A DNA stretch of 64,000 nt from Viola odorata (Eukaryota; Streptophyta; Magnoliopsida; Malpighiales; Violaceae), in the NCBI GenBank assembly GCA_963691705.1, contig OY829542.1, positions 60,598,427 through 60,662,426 of the forward strand. Reading direction: 5' to 3'. The notes below the pieces were generated by a model, which had not been told where the DNA came from, searched no databases, and worked only from the letters and a program-made list of their open reading frames with translations. The position numbers and the translations under genes are program-made. This document shows positions 43,327 through 54,420 of this stretch, piece after piece; within the stretch, counting starts at the first letter, position 1, and each line of letters starts with the position of its first letter.

Positions 43327-44998
43327 GATTTATTAAACGGCCAAACAACATAAAAATTACCTTGTAGACGATGGAATTAGGAGTGAGATTATCATCTAAG
43401 TCAGATTAGATGAGTATTTATAGAGTCGAAAAGTTTAGTTACTGTTTATGATTGTTGGAGAAAAAAATAGCCGTTATACATTTGAATTAAAAACTGGCCG
43501 AAGAGTTCATGGTCACCCTCATAGATGACATCATGCCCACGTTAAACTTAAACAGCAATTCTAAAAAAATCTACGAAGGTTTCATGATCAGCGTTATGGG
43601 TGAGCTCATGCCCATGTAAATAACAGTTTTAGAGAAAAACGGAAGATGCATGGTCATGGTCAGTATCATGGTTTACTTCAACAACTGATTTGCCAAACCA
43701 TGAGACCAGTTTTTCATTATTTGAATTACAAAAAGCATTTTTCTTTTCTCCAATTTAACTGTTTTTCAAAACTCATTTTCACGTAAAATCTTTTGACACA
43801 TTTTCTTGAGGTACTATCGAACATAAATCAAGTGATAATTAGAATCATACTTACATGTTTATAGCTCTAATATATACTTGATCTTTGAGCTTTGCAATAG
43901 TTGATTTGTTGTTTTTTTTGTTATCTCGATCGCAAACTATATAAACATTTTAACTTCAAATTGCATTAGAACTCTAATTAATTTGTGTCTATAATACATC
44001 AAAATAAGATTAATGTGCTCTTTGGGCCAACAAAAACATGCCAACAAATGCTCATCTAAAACTGAAAAACATTTTAAACCTAAGTCTTTCATATCACCAA
44101 ATCTACACACAAAATATGAAAATTGTATAGATTTATGAGTGAATGGCATAGTGAATCGGGTCTGTTTATCTGGTGTCTAGGTCGGGTTAGACACTTACAA
44201 AATATTAGGAATTTTTTTTTTTAATTAAATAATATTTTTTTAGATAAAATAATTATTTAGAAAAATAATAAACAAACAGACGGTTTTTTTTTTTAACTTT
44301 TCTAAAAAAAAATCATTTTGCTTTCTTTTATCACTTAAAAAAGGTTATTTTTGCTTTTCTAAATCGAATCCACTCCGGTACAACTCATATGATCTACAAG
44401 CCAATAATTAATTTCTAGCTTCTTGTGGGAGGTGGTCGTCTTTATTCTTAATCACGAGCTTATTGTCACTTCCAAAAAAAAAATCTAGAAAATCATTGTA
44501 TTTGATTGGATTCAAAAACTAATGGTCCAAAGCATAGGGAAGGAAAACAGCCAAGCACAAGATGTCTAACAATTAAATTCAGGCCCATCTAATTATATCC
44601 TACCACTTAGTTAGGCATTAAACTCTACCGTCTAACATAATTTGATAAAAATAAAAAGAAAAAAAATGACTTTGAAATTCAACCATAATCAAATTGGAGT
44701 TTTAATAAATATAAAATAAATTGAATATTCGTATAAATTTAAATTACAAATTAACAAGTTTGATGTCACCAAAGAAATGTCGCTCCATTTTTCAGTAAAA
44801 GAAGAGAAAAAATGTTGCCTCTCTACGTGTGGACAATCTTCACATTTAAACTTTCTAAATACAATATGAATTAATTTTTAGAACATGACGACTTACTATT
44901 TTCAGATAAAGATGAGGTATCTAGAGACGAGGGAGGCACAAATTTGGAAAAATCTTCTCCTGATTATGGCTAAATCATTTTTTAGCATACATCACTTA
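43327..44998. other. AT-rich region between the hAT-like element and the kinase remnant
   Basis: No convincing exon, RNA gene or element end. Missing upstream exons of the minus-strand gene at 40841 could lie here, but I could not recognise any. Confidence 0.4.
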
Positions 44999-47900
44999 TC
45001 AACTTGCAGATTCAATTAAACTAATTGATTCGCTAGAATTATCCGAAAAGTTAGAAAACTCATCTGTCTCTGCTACATTTGGCATTTCTTCTAGACATAG
45101 TGCCAGCTTAGGAGGCATTTCTAAGCTTTCCATATCTCCTTCAAGCATCTCCACCACCTTGTTCATCGAAGGTCGGTTACTAGGCTTCATTTGAATGCAC
45201 CATAGTCCCACTATGATCATTTTTTTCACAATTTTAGTTTCCCCATCTGTGGCATTGTCTCCAATTTCGATGTCATCTCCATTGGAGACTTTGTCGTAGA
45301 CCCAAGATGGGAAATATATTTGGCTAGACTTCTCTACCAGTGCATTCAAATTCTTCCTTTTACCTGCAATTTCCAATAGCAACATGCCAAAGCTATAAAC
45401 ATCTGCTTTGTAGGATACACGTCCGATGTTCTTGTAGAATAGTTCTGGAGCCATGTACCCAATCGTCCCTCTTGCTGCTGTAAGAGAAGCAATTGTGTCT
45501 TTCATTGTGGGATACAATTTTGCAAGCCCAAAGTCTGAAACCTTAGGAATGAAATTCTCATCAAGAAGAATGTTGTGAGGTTTTATATCGAAATGCAATA
45601 TCTGCATATCACAACCTCGATGCAAGTACTCAATCCCACGAGCCACTCCTAGTGAAATCTCAAACATTTTGTCCCAACTTAAAGAGACAAAACATTCTTT
45701 AGGAAAGATGTACTTATCAAGAGAGCCATTGGGCATGAAATCATAGACAAGAGCATGATTTGATTGCTCGGCGCAATACCCAACCAGCTGAACCACATTC
45801 ACATGGTGAATTCTTCCGATTGTGGCAACTTCATTCATGAAATCTTGTCCATTTGTCACTTTGGATGATTTGCCTAAAATTTTGATAGCCGCAAGACGAC
45901 CACTTCGGAGTTTTCCTTTATAGGCACAACCAAAACCACCTTCCCCTAACTTGTCCTAAAACATGATGTTATTTTTTTTAATGTCCTTATAGGAAAACCT
46001 TATAGGCATGAGATCACTATGATTTTGGAAGAACTCTTCAATTGTGTCGTACAAAGACAAATGTCTTTCTCCACTGATAAATCAAGAATACAAAAACACA
46101 TGGACTGCCTAACAAAAATATCGCCGCACGTAATGCCCCTGCATATACTACCAAACCGTGTTATGAAAAGCATAGAACATCTTTTCGATTATTATTTATT
46201 TTCTGATATTTTTGGATATTCTTTTTACTTCTTTGGAAATTTTAAGTATCACCCTATCACTACCTTTTAGTTTGAACCTTGAAATTACTATATTTATTCG
46301 CTGATTAGAGTTGTCACCTACTTATGTGTTAGGTTTAATCTCAATGGTTGTATATCTTCAAGAAGCTACTTCTTAATGTACAAAAGAAAATTACTTCTTA
46401 AATTCATTAATTAAATATTAAATCACATTAAAAAAAATGATCTCCAAAAATTACCTTTTTTAAATCTAAATTTATTCAATTAACTCCTACCGTAGGCTCA
46501 ATTTTAATGGTTCAATTTTCTACTGATATTTTTACCACCAGCCAGACAACCAATGAACTTACTAAGACTAATTAAGTATATAAATAATTTAAATATCTTT
46601 TTAATTTTTACTCTATAATTTTTATTATTTATTTTATTCATTTAACTGTTACGTCTTAAATTAATTTGTTAAATTAATTATTGAAAAAAATCAAGCAGGT
46701 TTTTAATTTGAGTTCTTATTAGTTTTAGTTTCATAGAATTGAGTTCTTAGAAAGTAAGATTGGAAAGAGAGGACCACCTCAATGAAAAATAAATAGTAAT
46801 ATTTAGCTTTATTGGTTATACTCATAGGAAATTTTTGAATAACTTTCAATTTATCTATTCAAATAAATAAATTCCAAAAGTAATATTCTAGAGGAAGTAA
46901 ATTGAGAATATATAAATTTCACAAAAAAATAAATATAAATTGCTTACCTAAGGAAGTGAGTATTATTATGAGCCAACCTATAGATTAAATGTAAACATTA
47001 GATCAATGTCATCTACGAGCATAGTTGGAGCCAAAAATACCTAATAGTGCTCCAACTTAATTGACATAAAAAAATGAAAAAAAAATCACAATAATTCACC
47101 TGTAATTTTGAATATCGGACCCAATACCTTCTAGGGGCTGGAAAAAAAATGAGAAACAAACAATAAATGCATAAGTCTTTGGAAAAAAAATAGAACAATA
47201 AGAGTATAATTATATTTAAAAAGAGAATTCCATGCTCCAATATGGAGTAAATTATTTGGTCTGTACAAAATGAATGATGAATGTGGAAACTCTTACCATA
47301 ATAACCCTCATCTATATATAAAAACCATGCTGCAAAACATGTCCGGAAAAGGAGAAGACTATTAATAATTGATCGAAATGTTATGGAACAAATGCGATAA
47401 AGAGAAAACATTCCTTTGTGGAAAAAAAAGGAAAAAGAAAATGGCAAATATAAATCCCTTAATCATAAGCATCACTAAATCAATCAAAAGATGAAATAAA
47501 AAATCTTGGTAAATATAATTTGGACAATAAATGATTTAAGAGAATAATTTCAATATAGAGATCAGATTAGTCAATACCATAATCTAAGACATAAATAAGA
47601 TGAAAAAGGAGGTGTTAGTTTTTGCATTTGTCCACACAAATCACTTAAAATAAAATACTGATGTGATTTGTGTAGTGAATTAAAGTGATGAACAAGAATA
47701 AGTGATAAATGATCAGGTAAAGAAATAAACACGTGGCTTACCTATTAAGGGTAAGCAGGCAGGACGATTTGCTTCGTCAAGGATGCAGCTGTTATAACAA
47801 TTCGGCGGACAGTAGACACGGAACCAAGAAAGATGAAAGCCATCCGAAAACTGCCTGTGAATTTCCTGGTACGACGTAACATTATCATTTGTGAATGGGA

Positions 47901-48528
47901 CCAACGTTATCATATCGATGCTGCAGGATTCCATCTCTCGCCCCAAAAAAAAATTATCCACCATCACATAAGAGTACTTTTTTATTTTGCTTTTACAAGG
48001 AGCAGTAATCTCCACAAAGTCATAGTAATAATCATACCCCATCCGGCGATCACAGCTAATAAAGACAGCAGGAGAAGATAAAGTTTTTGGATACGTCCAG
48101 TACCTTATATAGGAGTCGTAGTAGTAGTCGAAGTAGTAGTCAATAGATATAGGAGAGATTGGGAGAGAGGAGCAGTTGCGTTGTTGAACACCCGGATCGA
48201 CAAGATGGATGGTGAAGTTGTCGTAGTTGATACCCTTGACCAACAATCTCCCTGAATTATTGTATAGGTACAAAAAGAGAGAAGAATTGTTGTGGCAGTA
48301 GAGGGTAAAGTTTTTGTCACCACCGAAAGAAGAAAAACCGCAGTTTGGTGGATCGGTATCTAGCCGGAACGGGTAAGTGATGCCATGGATTTCGCCGCAC
48401 GAGGAAGGTGGGCAATTCCCATTATTTTCTGCATCTACAGCAGCTTGATCAAGAAATATGGTAATCAGTAGTACTGCTGGCCACAAATTCTGAAACAAGC
48501 AAATTCTACTGCGCACAGTAGTAAACAT
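44999..48528 (-). pseudogene. LRK10-like (leaf-rust 10-type) receptor kinase, disrupted
   Basis: Exon 47742-48528 gives a signal peptide and a GUB_WAK ectodomain (CPPSSCGEIHGITYPFRL, CGFSSFGGDKNFTLYC). The second large exon, 46138 down to 44999, starts with a transmembrane segment (IFLLGSPCVFVFLIY) and juxtamembrane LYDTIEEFFQNHSD. It then has the kinase: P-loop GEGGFG, VAIK-like [29 protein letters not shown], ending SLIESAS. Two lesions are visible. About 46063-46070 a 2-bp loss shifts the frame between IYQWRK and RHLS, and TAG at 45956-45958 replaces the residue before DKLGEGG. A middle exon may lie in 46139-47741. LRK10-like kinases are membrane receptor kinases, some linked to rust resistance or ABA signalling. 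Without the two lesions it would be an ordinary member. Confidence 0.88.
46139..47741 (-). other. Large intron of the LRK10-like gene
   Basis: AT-rich. A minus-strand open stretch at 47013-47447 shows hydrophobic residues but no family motif; I do not call it an exon. Confidence 0.4.
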
Positions 48529-49058
48529 GGGACGGATCGGTGAATTACAGCGATCGGATCAGAGAATTTTTTTCTTTCGAGCTAACTGTATCAGAAGTCT
48601 CTCTTTGGGCAATTCTCCTTTGTTCTGTTTTTTTTTTTTCTTTTCTGAAGGAGACTCAGAGAGACAAAGTCTCCTCGTTTGTAAAAGAAGAAAAAATAAT
48701 ACAATCAAGAATTCAATGCCCGGAATCAATTAGGTGTGGGTCCAATGGCCCGGAGGTTACAGAAAAAAGAAGACCAAGACAGCTCAGGAAAACTAATAGA
48801 CGACGATGAGCTACACTGGTCCACTAATGAAACTGAATGCTACAGAACGCCAAGGTTAATTATGTTCTAACATTTTTTTATCTCAATTTAATTAATGGTG
48901 TATATGTATGATGGTTCCTTGCAGAAATGCAAATGAAGCCACTGATTATAGGTTAGTTGGTGCTTTTCATGTATCCAAATCCAATTAGACAGATTTTAAT
49001 TATTACTATACATATTGACTTGGTGGTATGCTCTATTCTATCTATACTATCTGTGCAG
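48529..49058. other. Interval between divergent kinase genes
   Basis: Between the minus-strand ectodomain start (48528) and the plus-strand membrane exon (49059). It would contain a bidirectional promoter region. No ectodomain for the plus-strand kinase is found here, so that gene appears to have lost its 5' part. Confidence 0.45.
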
Positions 49059-50222
49059 CTGGGGTCTTTGGTTTCTTGCTATTTGTACCGGCTGTCATCT
49101 TGTTGTATCGCTTCTACAAATCTGATAAACTTGAAAAAGAATTCCAGTCCAAGATTGAGAGATTTTTGGATGACTAGAGAGCTATGAAACCCGCTAGGTA
49201 TGCGTACGCGGACCTCAAGAGGATCACAGATCAATTCAAGAATGAATTGGGGCAAGGAACTTATGGGAATGTGTTCAAAGGGAAGCTAACCAATGAAATT
49301 GAGGTAGCAGTTAAGGTTCTGAACAACACCAAAGGAAATGGAGAGGAGTTTGTCAATGAAGTGGGGACAACTGGCAAGATCCACCATGTCAATGTGGTTC
49401 GCTTGATTGGCTATGGTGCAGATGGGTTTCAACGAGCTCCTGTCTATGAGTATTTCATTCACTGCAGAAGTTTATATCGTCACCTGACTCGAAGGTCATT
49501 TTCTTGGTTGGAAAAGGCTCCAAAACATTGCCCTCGGTGCTGCCAAGGGAATTAAGTATCTTCACCGGGAAGAAGAATCAATCTTTTTTTTATTAAATGT
49601 TTTTTTTGCTTCGTTTGAAGGGTGTGATCAAAGGATTCTCCATTTCGACATGAAGCCTCAAAACGTGCTTCTTGACAGTGAATTCAATCCTAAAATCGCA
49701 GATTTTGGCCTTGCTAAGTTGTGTTCCAAGGATAATAGCGCGGTCTTAATGACCACAGCTAGAGGGATCATTGGCTACATTGCCCTAGAGGTGTTCTCAA
49801 GGAACTTCGGGAGCGTGTCTTATAAGTCTGATGTTTATAGTTTCGGGATGTTGGTGTTAGAAATGGTAGGGGGGAGGAAGAACGTTGATGAAACAGCTGA
49901 GAATGTGGACCAAATATATTTCCCAGAATGGATTTATAATCTTTTGAAAGAAGGAGAGGACTTGAGGTTCAATATTGAGGAAGAAAGGGACACGAAGATC
50001 GCAAAGAAGCTAGCAATTGTAGGGCTGTGGTGCATTCAGTGGAACCCAATGGACCGTCCATCCATGAAGACCGTGGTGCAAATGTTGGAAGGGGATGGAG
50101 AGAATCTGACAACACCTCCCTATCCTTTTAGTTCCACCGTCCCCAAGAGAACAACTGCAGCTATACGAGGGAGAGTCTTGCGCGGAGGGATGGAATTGGA
50201 AGTCATAGCAGAGACAGACTAG
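49059..50222 (+). pseudogene. Second LRK10-like kinase (membrane and kinase part), disrupted
   Basis: Starts after a splice acceptor at 49058 with a membrane segment (GVFGFLLFVPAVILLYRFY) and KIERFLDD, then TAG at 49175 in place of the usual Tyr, then RYAYADLKRITDQF and P-loop GQGTYG. At about 49515-49525 the frame slips (LQNIALGAAKGIKYLH is in another frame) and a roughly 50-bp T-rich insertion lies near 49575-49620. The kinase C-lobe is intact from HFDMKPQNVLL through DFGLAK to GLWCIQWNPMDRPSM. The APE motif is altered to ALE. No ectodomain is present. Its orientation opposite to the other kinase suggests an old inverted duplicate. Confidence 0.88.
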
Positions 50223-51261
50223 TAACTAAGAATACTAAGAACATGTATGCTTGCTAAGACATTACTTGCAAGAATGTCTTTGCTTAATGAAGAATGATGT
50301 TGTTAATCCTTTTTGCTGTGTTCGTTTTTCGTCCTTTTTGCTGTTTTTGTTGCTAAAAGCTAAGTCCAGTTTTTGTTGTATTACAAATCTGCCTTATTGG
50401 AATAGAAGAGATTGACCTGATACAATTACACTATTTTTGGGACAAACACCGATGATGCAGATGAGTCTTCCTGTCGGACCCAAGATCACAACCTCTACTT
50501 AAAGCACCTTTAATGATCGCCTCTTTTTTCTGATTTCTATCCTTTTTTTTGAACGGACTATTCTTAATTTTGGGTTGATTAGTCATTACTCGCTAGTATA
50601 AGATCAAGACAGTCTAGTCCACTGATTTAATTTTATTATCAAGCATCATTATCTTCTAGACTAGAGACTATTCTCAAGCACTATATAGCACTAAAAATTT
50701 TATTTTATTTAAAATATTCTCTTTACTAGCTTTAGTTGACCCATTCCACTTAAGCAAATGCACATTTTCAATGGTTGTGATTGGTGTAGACAACAGAGTC
50801 ATTGTTGTGGAAGATGAATACTATATTGATGAGAGTGGCGTCATGTATCATCGCCAGTCAACTTTGTCCCTACACAAATCTGTAAACCCACCCGAAAATG
50901 GTAAGGTTAAGGTTAAAAACTAACATAAATGAAATTTACAAGGGATAATTTGGTAAACACCTTACCAAATAAAAAAACTTGGTAAACAACCCATCCTTTC
51001 CTTTGTCCATATATCATCAGGATAACAATAATCCATCCCTTTCCAGTAGAGGAGAGAAACTACAAGTGCTCCATCTGAGGACAATGTTCACATGTAAACT
51101 TCTAAAGCATTATTTATTACAAGAACTAGATGACTCAAGTGTTTGCACAAGAGAAAATTACTAGACATTGTCCACCAGAAACTCAAGCCATACACAGCCT
51201 AGACCTTCCCGTGCCACCATGATACAAACTTCTTTTTTTCTTTTCGTTTCGGACGAGAAAT
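50223..51261. other. Intergenic, AT-rich
   Basis: 3' UTR of the kinase remnant and non-coding DNA. Nothing recognisable. Confidence 0.45.
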
Positions 51262-52519
51262 TTAATCAGGAATAGTGAGGGAGGAGATGAGAGGCACATA
51301 GTTAGGAAAGAGTGAAACCAGCTTAGAACGTTGCGCGAGCTCAAAGTCCTCGAACTGAAACGCAGGTGCACAAGTGCAGCCTACTAACGAGTAGTGGCTC
51401 TCGTTGTCCCTTGGTGCGGCTTTGACAACTGACCCCTCGGGGGAAATGTTGTAGTCCTTCGTTGGAAATGCACCAAACCACACATTTGGAGGCACAGTAT
51501 ACTGTGATTTTTCACCTCCATTAGATCAGTCAGATCCAAGGCATGTTAATTTGAACTGTCCATCCGCCTCATCCAGTTCCATTACCTGAAGCAAAATCTC
51601 TCATAAGAAGCAACAAAAGAGATGTAAGGTAATGGGAGACACTAATATTTCTGAAATGGGATCAGACTTTGGGCATATGATATGGTTCATAGCTAAAATA
51701 GCATTTCCTTCTTCACAATAAGCATGCATTTTTGTCCTACCATGAGACATAATGTGAAAGCTTGGCATATCTAGAGTGTTAGCAAAGCAGACCAATCAAT
51801 TCAGGAGCTATGGTATAGAGCGAGAAAGCCGAACATGGACAACCACTGAACGCACTGGCATATTTCTCACTAGAAATTGATACCAATGATTACTGAAAGA
51901 GATGCGCGAAAGAAATATGATATAGGAAAAGAGGAGTGGTGACTTTCATACGCCTTTACTAGTTATAAGGATCACAGGTTCAACACGGTAAGATTTTTGA
52001 AAGAACGAAAGAAACTAGATGGATTACTGTAAAAAAATGAGGCACCAAAACATAAACTATCCGATCACCTTCAATGCCTACAGACTTGCAGGAATGAAGC
52101 TTGCATGCATCAACATGATTAAAACGTAACACTAATATCAGTGAAATTGGACGCTAACTCAAAAAATCAAAAAAGGCTATATGAATTGAAAAGAGCAAAC
52201 AAGCACACAAATCAGACTTCCGAATCAAACTTCAGCGCTTTGACCTGCCATTCTGTTATAGGTCCTTCCGAATAAAAGTGTCAGGTTCAATGCGCCAACA
52301 TGTCTAAAATGTACCACTAATGTTAGTGAAGTCAAATGCTAAGTCATCTAATGGCATATGGACTCAAGAGATCTCACAAACACAACTTCTACTTCAGAAT
52401 CAGAAAAAAGTTTTCAGTGTAGGATCAGTTATACCGTAAGAGATTCCCCCAAATAAAAGTGTCAGGTTTCTGCACAAGGGATGCGATGAAGGAGTGACAC
52501 ATTCCCAGAAGGAAGCATT
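51262..52519 (-). pseudogene. DUF985 (cupin_5) family protein, decayed
   Basis: The minus-strand exon at about 51262-51590 encodes VMELDEADGQ, LTCLGSD, then TGA (51526-51528), then PPNVWFGAFPTKDYN, LVGCTCAPAFQFEDFELA and a terminal LISSLTIPD. A second piece at about 52440-52519 encodes MLPSGNVSLLHRIPCAET, then TGA (52462-52464) where the family has Trp, then HFYLGESLT. These are consecutive blocks of the small RmlC-like cupin family DUF985, whose function in plants is unknown. The N-terminal exon is cut off at the border of a hAT remnant at about 52520. Two nonsense codons and the truncation make it a pseudogene. Confidence 0.8.
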
Positions 52520-53024
52520 CTATTGATTCGCAATCTAATGAATCGATTGATTGATAGATTGATAGAAACAAAAAAGTCAACTATATATCCTCTAATTGAT
52601 GGATTGTTGAGACTTGTTTTGACTCTTCCGGTTTTCACCGCAACAAACGAGCGTTCTTTTTCAGCTATGAAAATTGTTAAGATAAGACTTTGCAACAGGA
52701 TGGAGGATGATTTTTTTATAGATTACTTGATCGTTTACATTGAAAGAGAAATTGCAGAAAAATTTAACACAGACTTAATAATTGATGATTTTTACTCCAT
52801 TAAAGAGCGAAGAGCACAACTCAAATAATTGAACTTCAACTAATTATTACTTTTTATCTCAGGATACACTATAATTTTTTTAAATGCATTAATAGACTAT
52901 TTAATTTCATATTTATTTTATATATAATGTCATGTGATGTTATAATTGCATTTTCTTTTACTGGCTATATGTTAACATTCCATATAATTTTCGGCCACCC
53001 AAAAATTTATTCCGACCTCCACCG
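52520..53024 (+). mobile_element. hAT transposase remnant (ZMYM1/TTF-type, C-terminal dimerisation region)
   Basis: 52523-52828 encodes RLIETKKSTIYPLIDGLL, LVLTLPVFTATNERSFSAMK and YIEREIAEKF, the conserved hAT C-terminal dimerisation motif, ending in TAA. Downstream CCTCCACCGCTG (about 53013-53024) resembles a hAT terminus (inverse CAGCGGTGGAGG). The N-terminal zinc finger and catalytic region are missing. Confidence 0.8.
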
Positions 53025-53411
53025 CTGAACCTATAGAAACTTGACCGTACTTCATAATTCATTCTTGTATATAATATCTTATTTAAAGCATTAAAGTGTT
53101 GAACCATTCAGATTGGTTGCGGTTACTAGTAGCGCCTTCAATTTGAAACAATTGCAGCGAAGTAGATGCAGTTGATGATTTACGTCCCTAGCGCCAAAAT
53201 CAACCATTGCGGGTAACTGTATTTATAAAAGGGAAGGTAGACGAAGGAAGAGAGTTAAGGACAGGGGCAATAGTTTTAAATACTTCATCCGATAGACTGA
53301 TTCGGGCGAAAATCTATTTTTAAAAGGTTATCTATTTTTTCATTGGTTAACATGAGAGTAATTATAAAGTAATCAGAGTTTTTTTTCATTTTTTAAGACA
53401 TCAATTAGCTT
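53025..53411. other. Non-coding gap before the LINE, ending in its left target duplication
   Basis: AT-rich with no gene seen. 53395-53411 (AAGACATCAATTAGCTT) is the left copy of the LINE target-site duplication. Confidence 0.6.
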
Positions 53412-54403
53412 AATATATCGAGCAATCGGTACGGGACCGTCAAGGAATTTGGTACATGGATTGGTTCGGTGTGGGAATGGGAAACCGTGTGGAGGCGAGG
53501 TTTGTTTGAGTGGGAGAGAGACGAGTGGGTTTGTTTGAAAGCTCAGTTACCACTTCCCTATAGGGGAGATCAACAACCGGCTCTTCGTTGGGAATTAGAC
53601 CAATCAGGGACATACACAGTGAATTCAGGGTACAAGAAATGGGATGAGTCAAGGTTTGAGCCAGCTCCACTTCTTCGGTCTTGTTGGACTGGCCTGGCTC
53701 CATACCGAGTGGAATTTTTCCTTTGGTTAGCACTGCGGGAAAGAATTGTAACAAGGACTTTCCTCATGAGGCGAAACATGATTGCTGAGTACTTGAATGT
53801 CTGCCCAATGTGCAACAGGGAACCGGAGACTGTTACTCACCTATTCTTGCGTTGTGAGGTAGCTTCGGGTATTTGGGAGTTTATCTTGCGTTGGCTTCAG
53901 GTGGTTTGGTGCCAGCCTCAAAATCTTTCGGACCTGTGGCGCACGTGGGGAAATTATTTACCATGTACAGACAAGCAGGCTGGTAGGGCTTGGAAAATCC
54001 TTTTTTATGCGGTTATTTGGACCATGTGGAAGACTCGCAACGGAGTGGTGTTCAGACAAACGGAATACAATGATGTGAGATGTATTAATATGATTTATTC
54101 GTTGTGGCATTGGTGGTTGAAAAGTAAGGACAATGGGTTCGCCTATAGTATGTCCGACGTTCTTCAATCACCGGCATGGTTACTCAATCGGTAAATCCAA
54201 GCTCGGTGTTTCTCAGATGTAAGTTTTTAAAGAGTCAGGTCCAATAGTGGCCTAGGGAGTCGGTCCTTTGCCCTTCCTTTAGGGCTTCGTTTGTTTTTGA
54301 GAGCGTTGGTTGCACTGCTTCTGAAGCGGTGTCTTGTAAACTTCAGTCATGTTCCTCATGACATTTTAATTCAATATATCTTTCTGCTGATTAAAAAAAA
54401 AAA
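53412..54403 (+). mobile_element. 5'-truncated LINE with poly-A tail and 17-bp TSD
   Basis: About 990 bp bounded by perfect 17-bp duplications AAGACATCAATTAGCTT (53395-53411 and 54404-54420). It ends in an A-run at 54393-54403. It holds the C-terminal zf-RVT region of a plant L1-type ORF2 and a 3' UTR. Truncation of the 5' end is typical of target-primed reverse transcription. Confidence 0.92.
53469..54194 (+). pseudogene. LINE ORF2 C-terminal fragment (zf-RVT)
   Basis: Residues show the zf-RVT motif: WELDQSGTYTVNSGYKKW, FFLWLALRERIVTRTFLMRR, CPMCNREPETVTHLFLRC and IWTMWKTRNGVVF. The endonuclease and RT domains are missing because of 5' truncation, so no activity is expected. The remaining frame is open to the stop at 54192. 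Confidence 0.88.
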
Positions 54404-54420
54404 AAGACATCAATTAGCTT

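Noticed and set aside
47013..47447. Middle exon of the LRK10-like receptor
   Set aside because: Hydrophobic and Phe/Tyr-rich but with no recognisable family motif; AT-rich introns often look like this.
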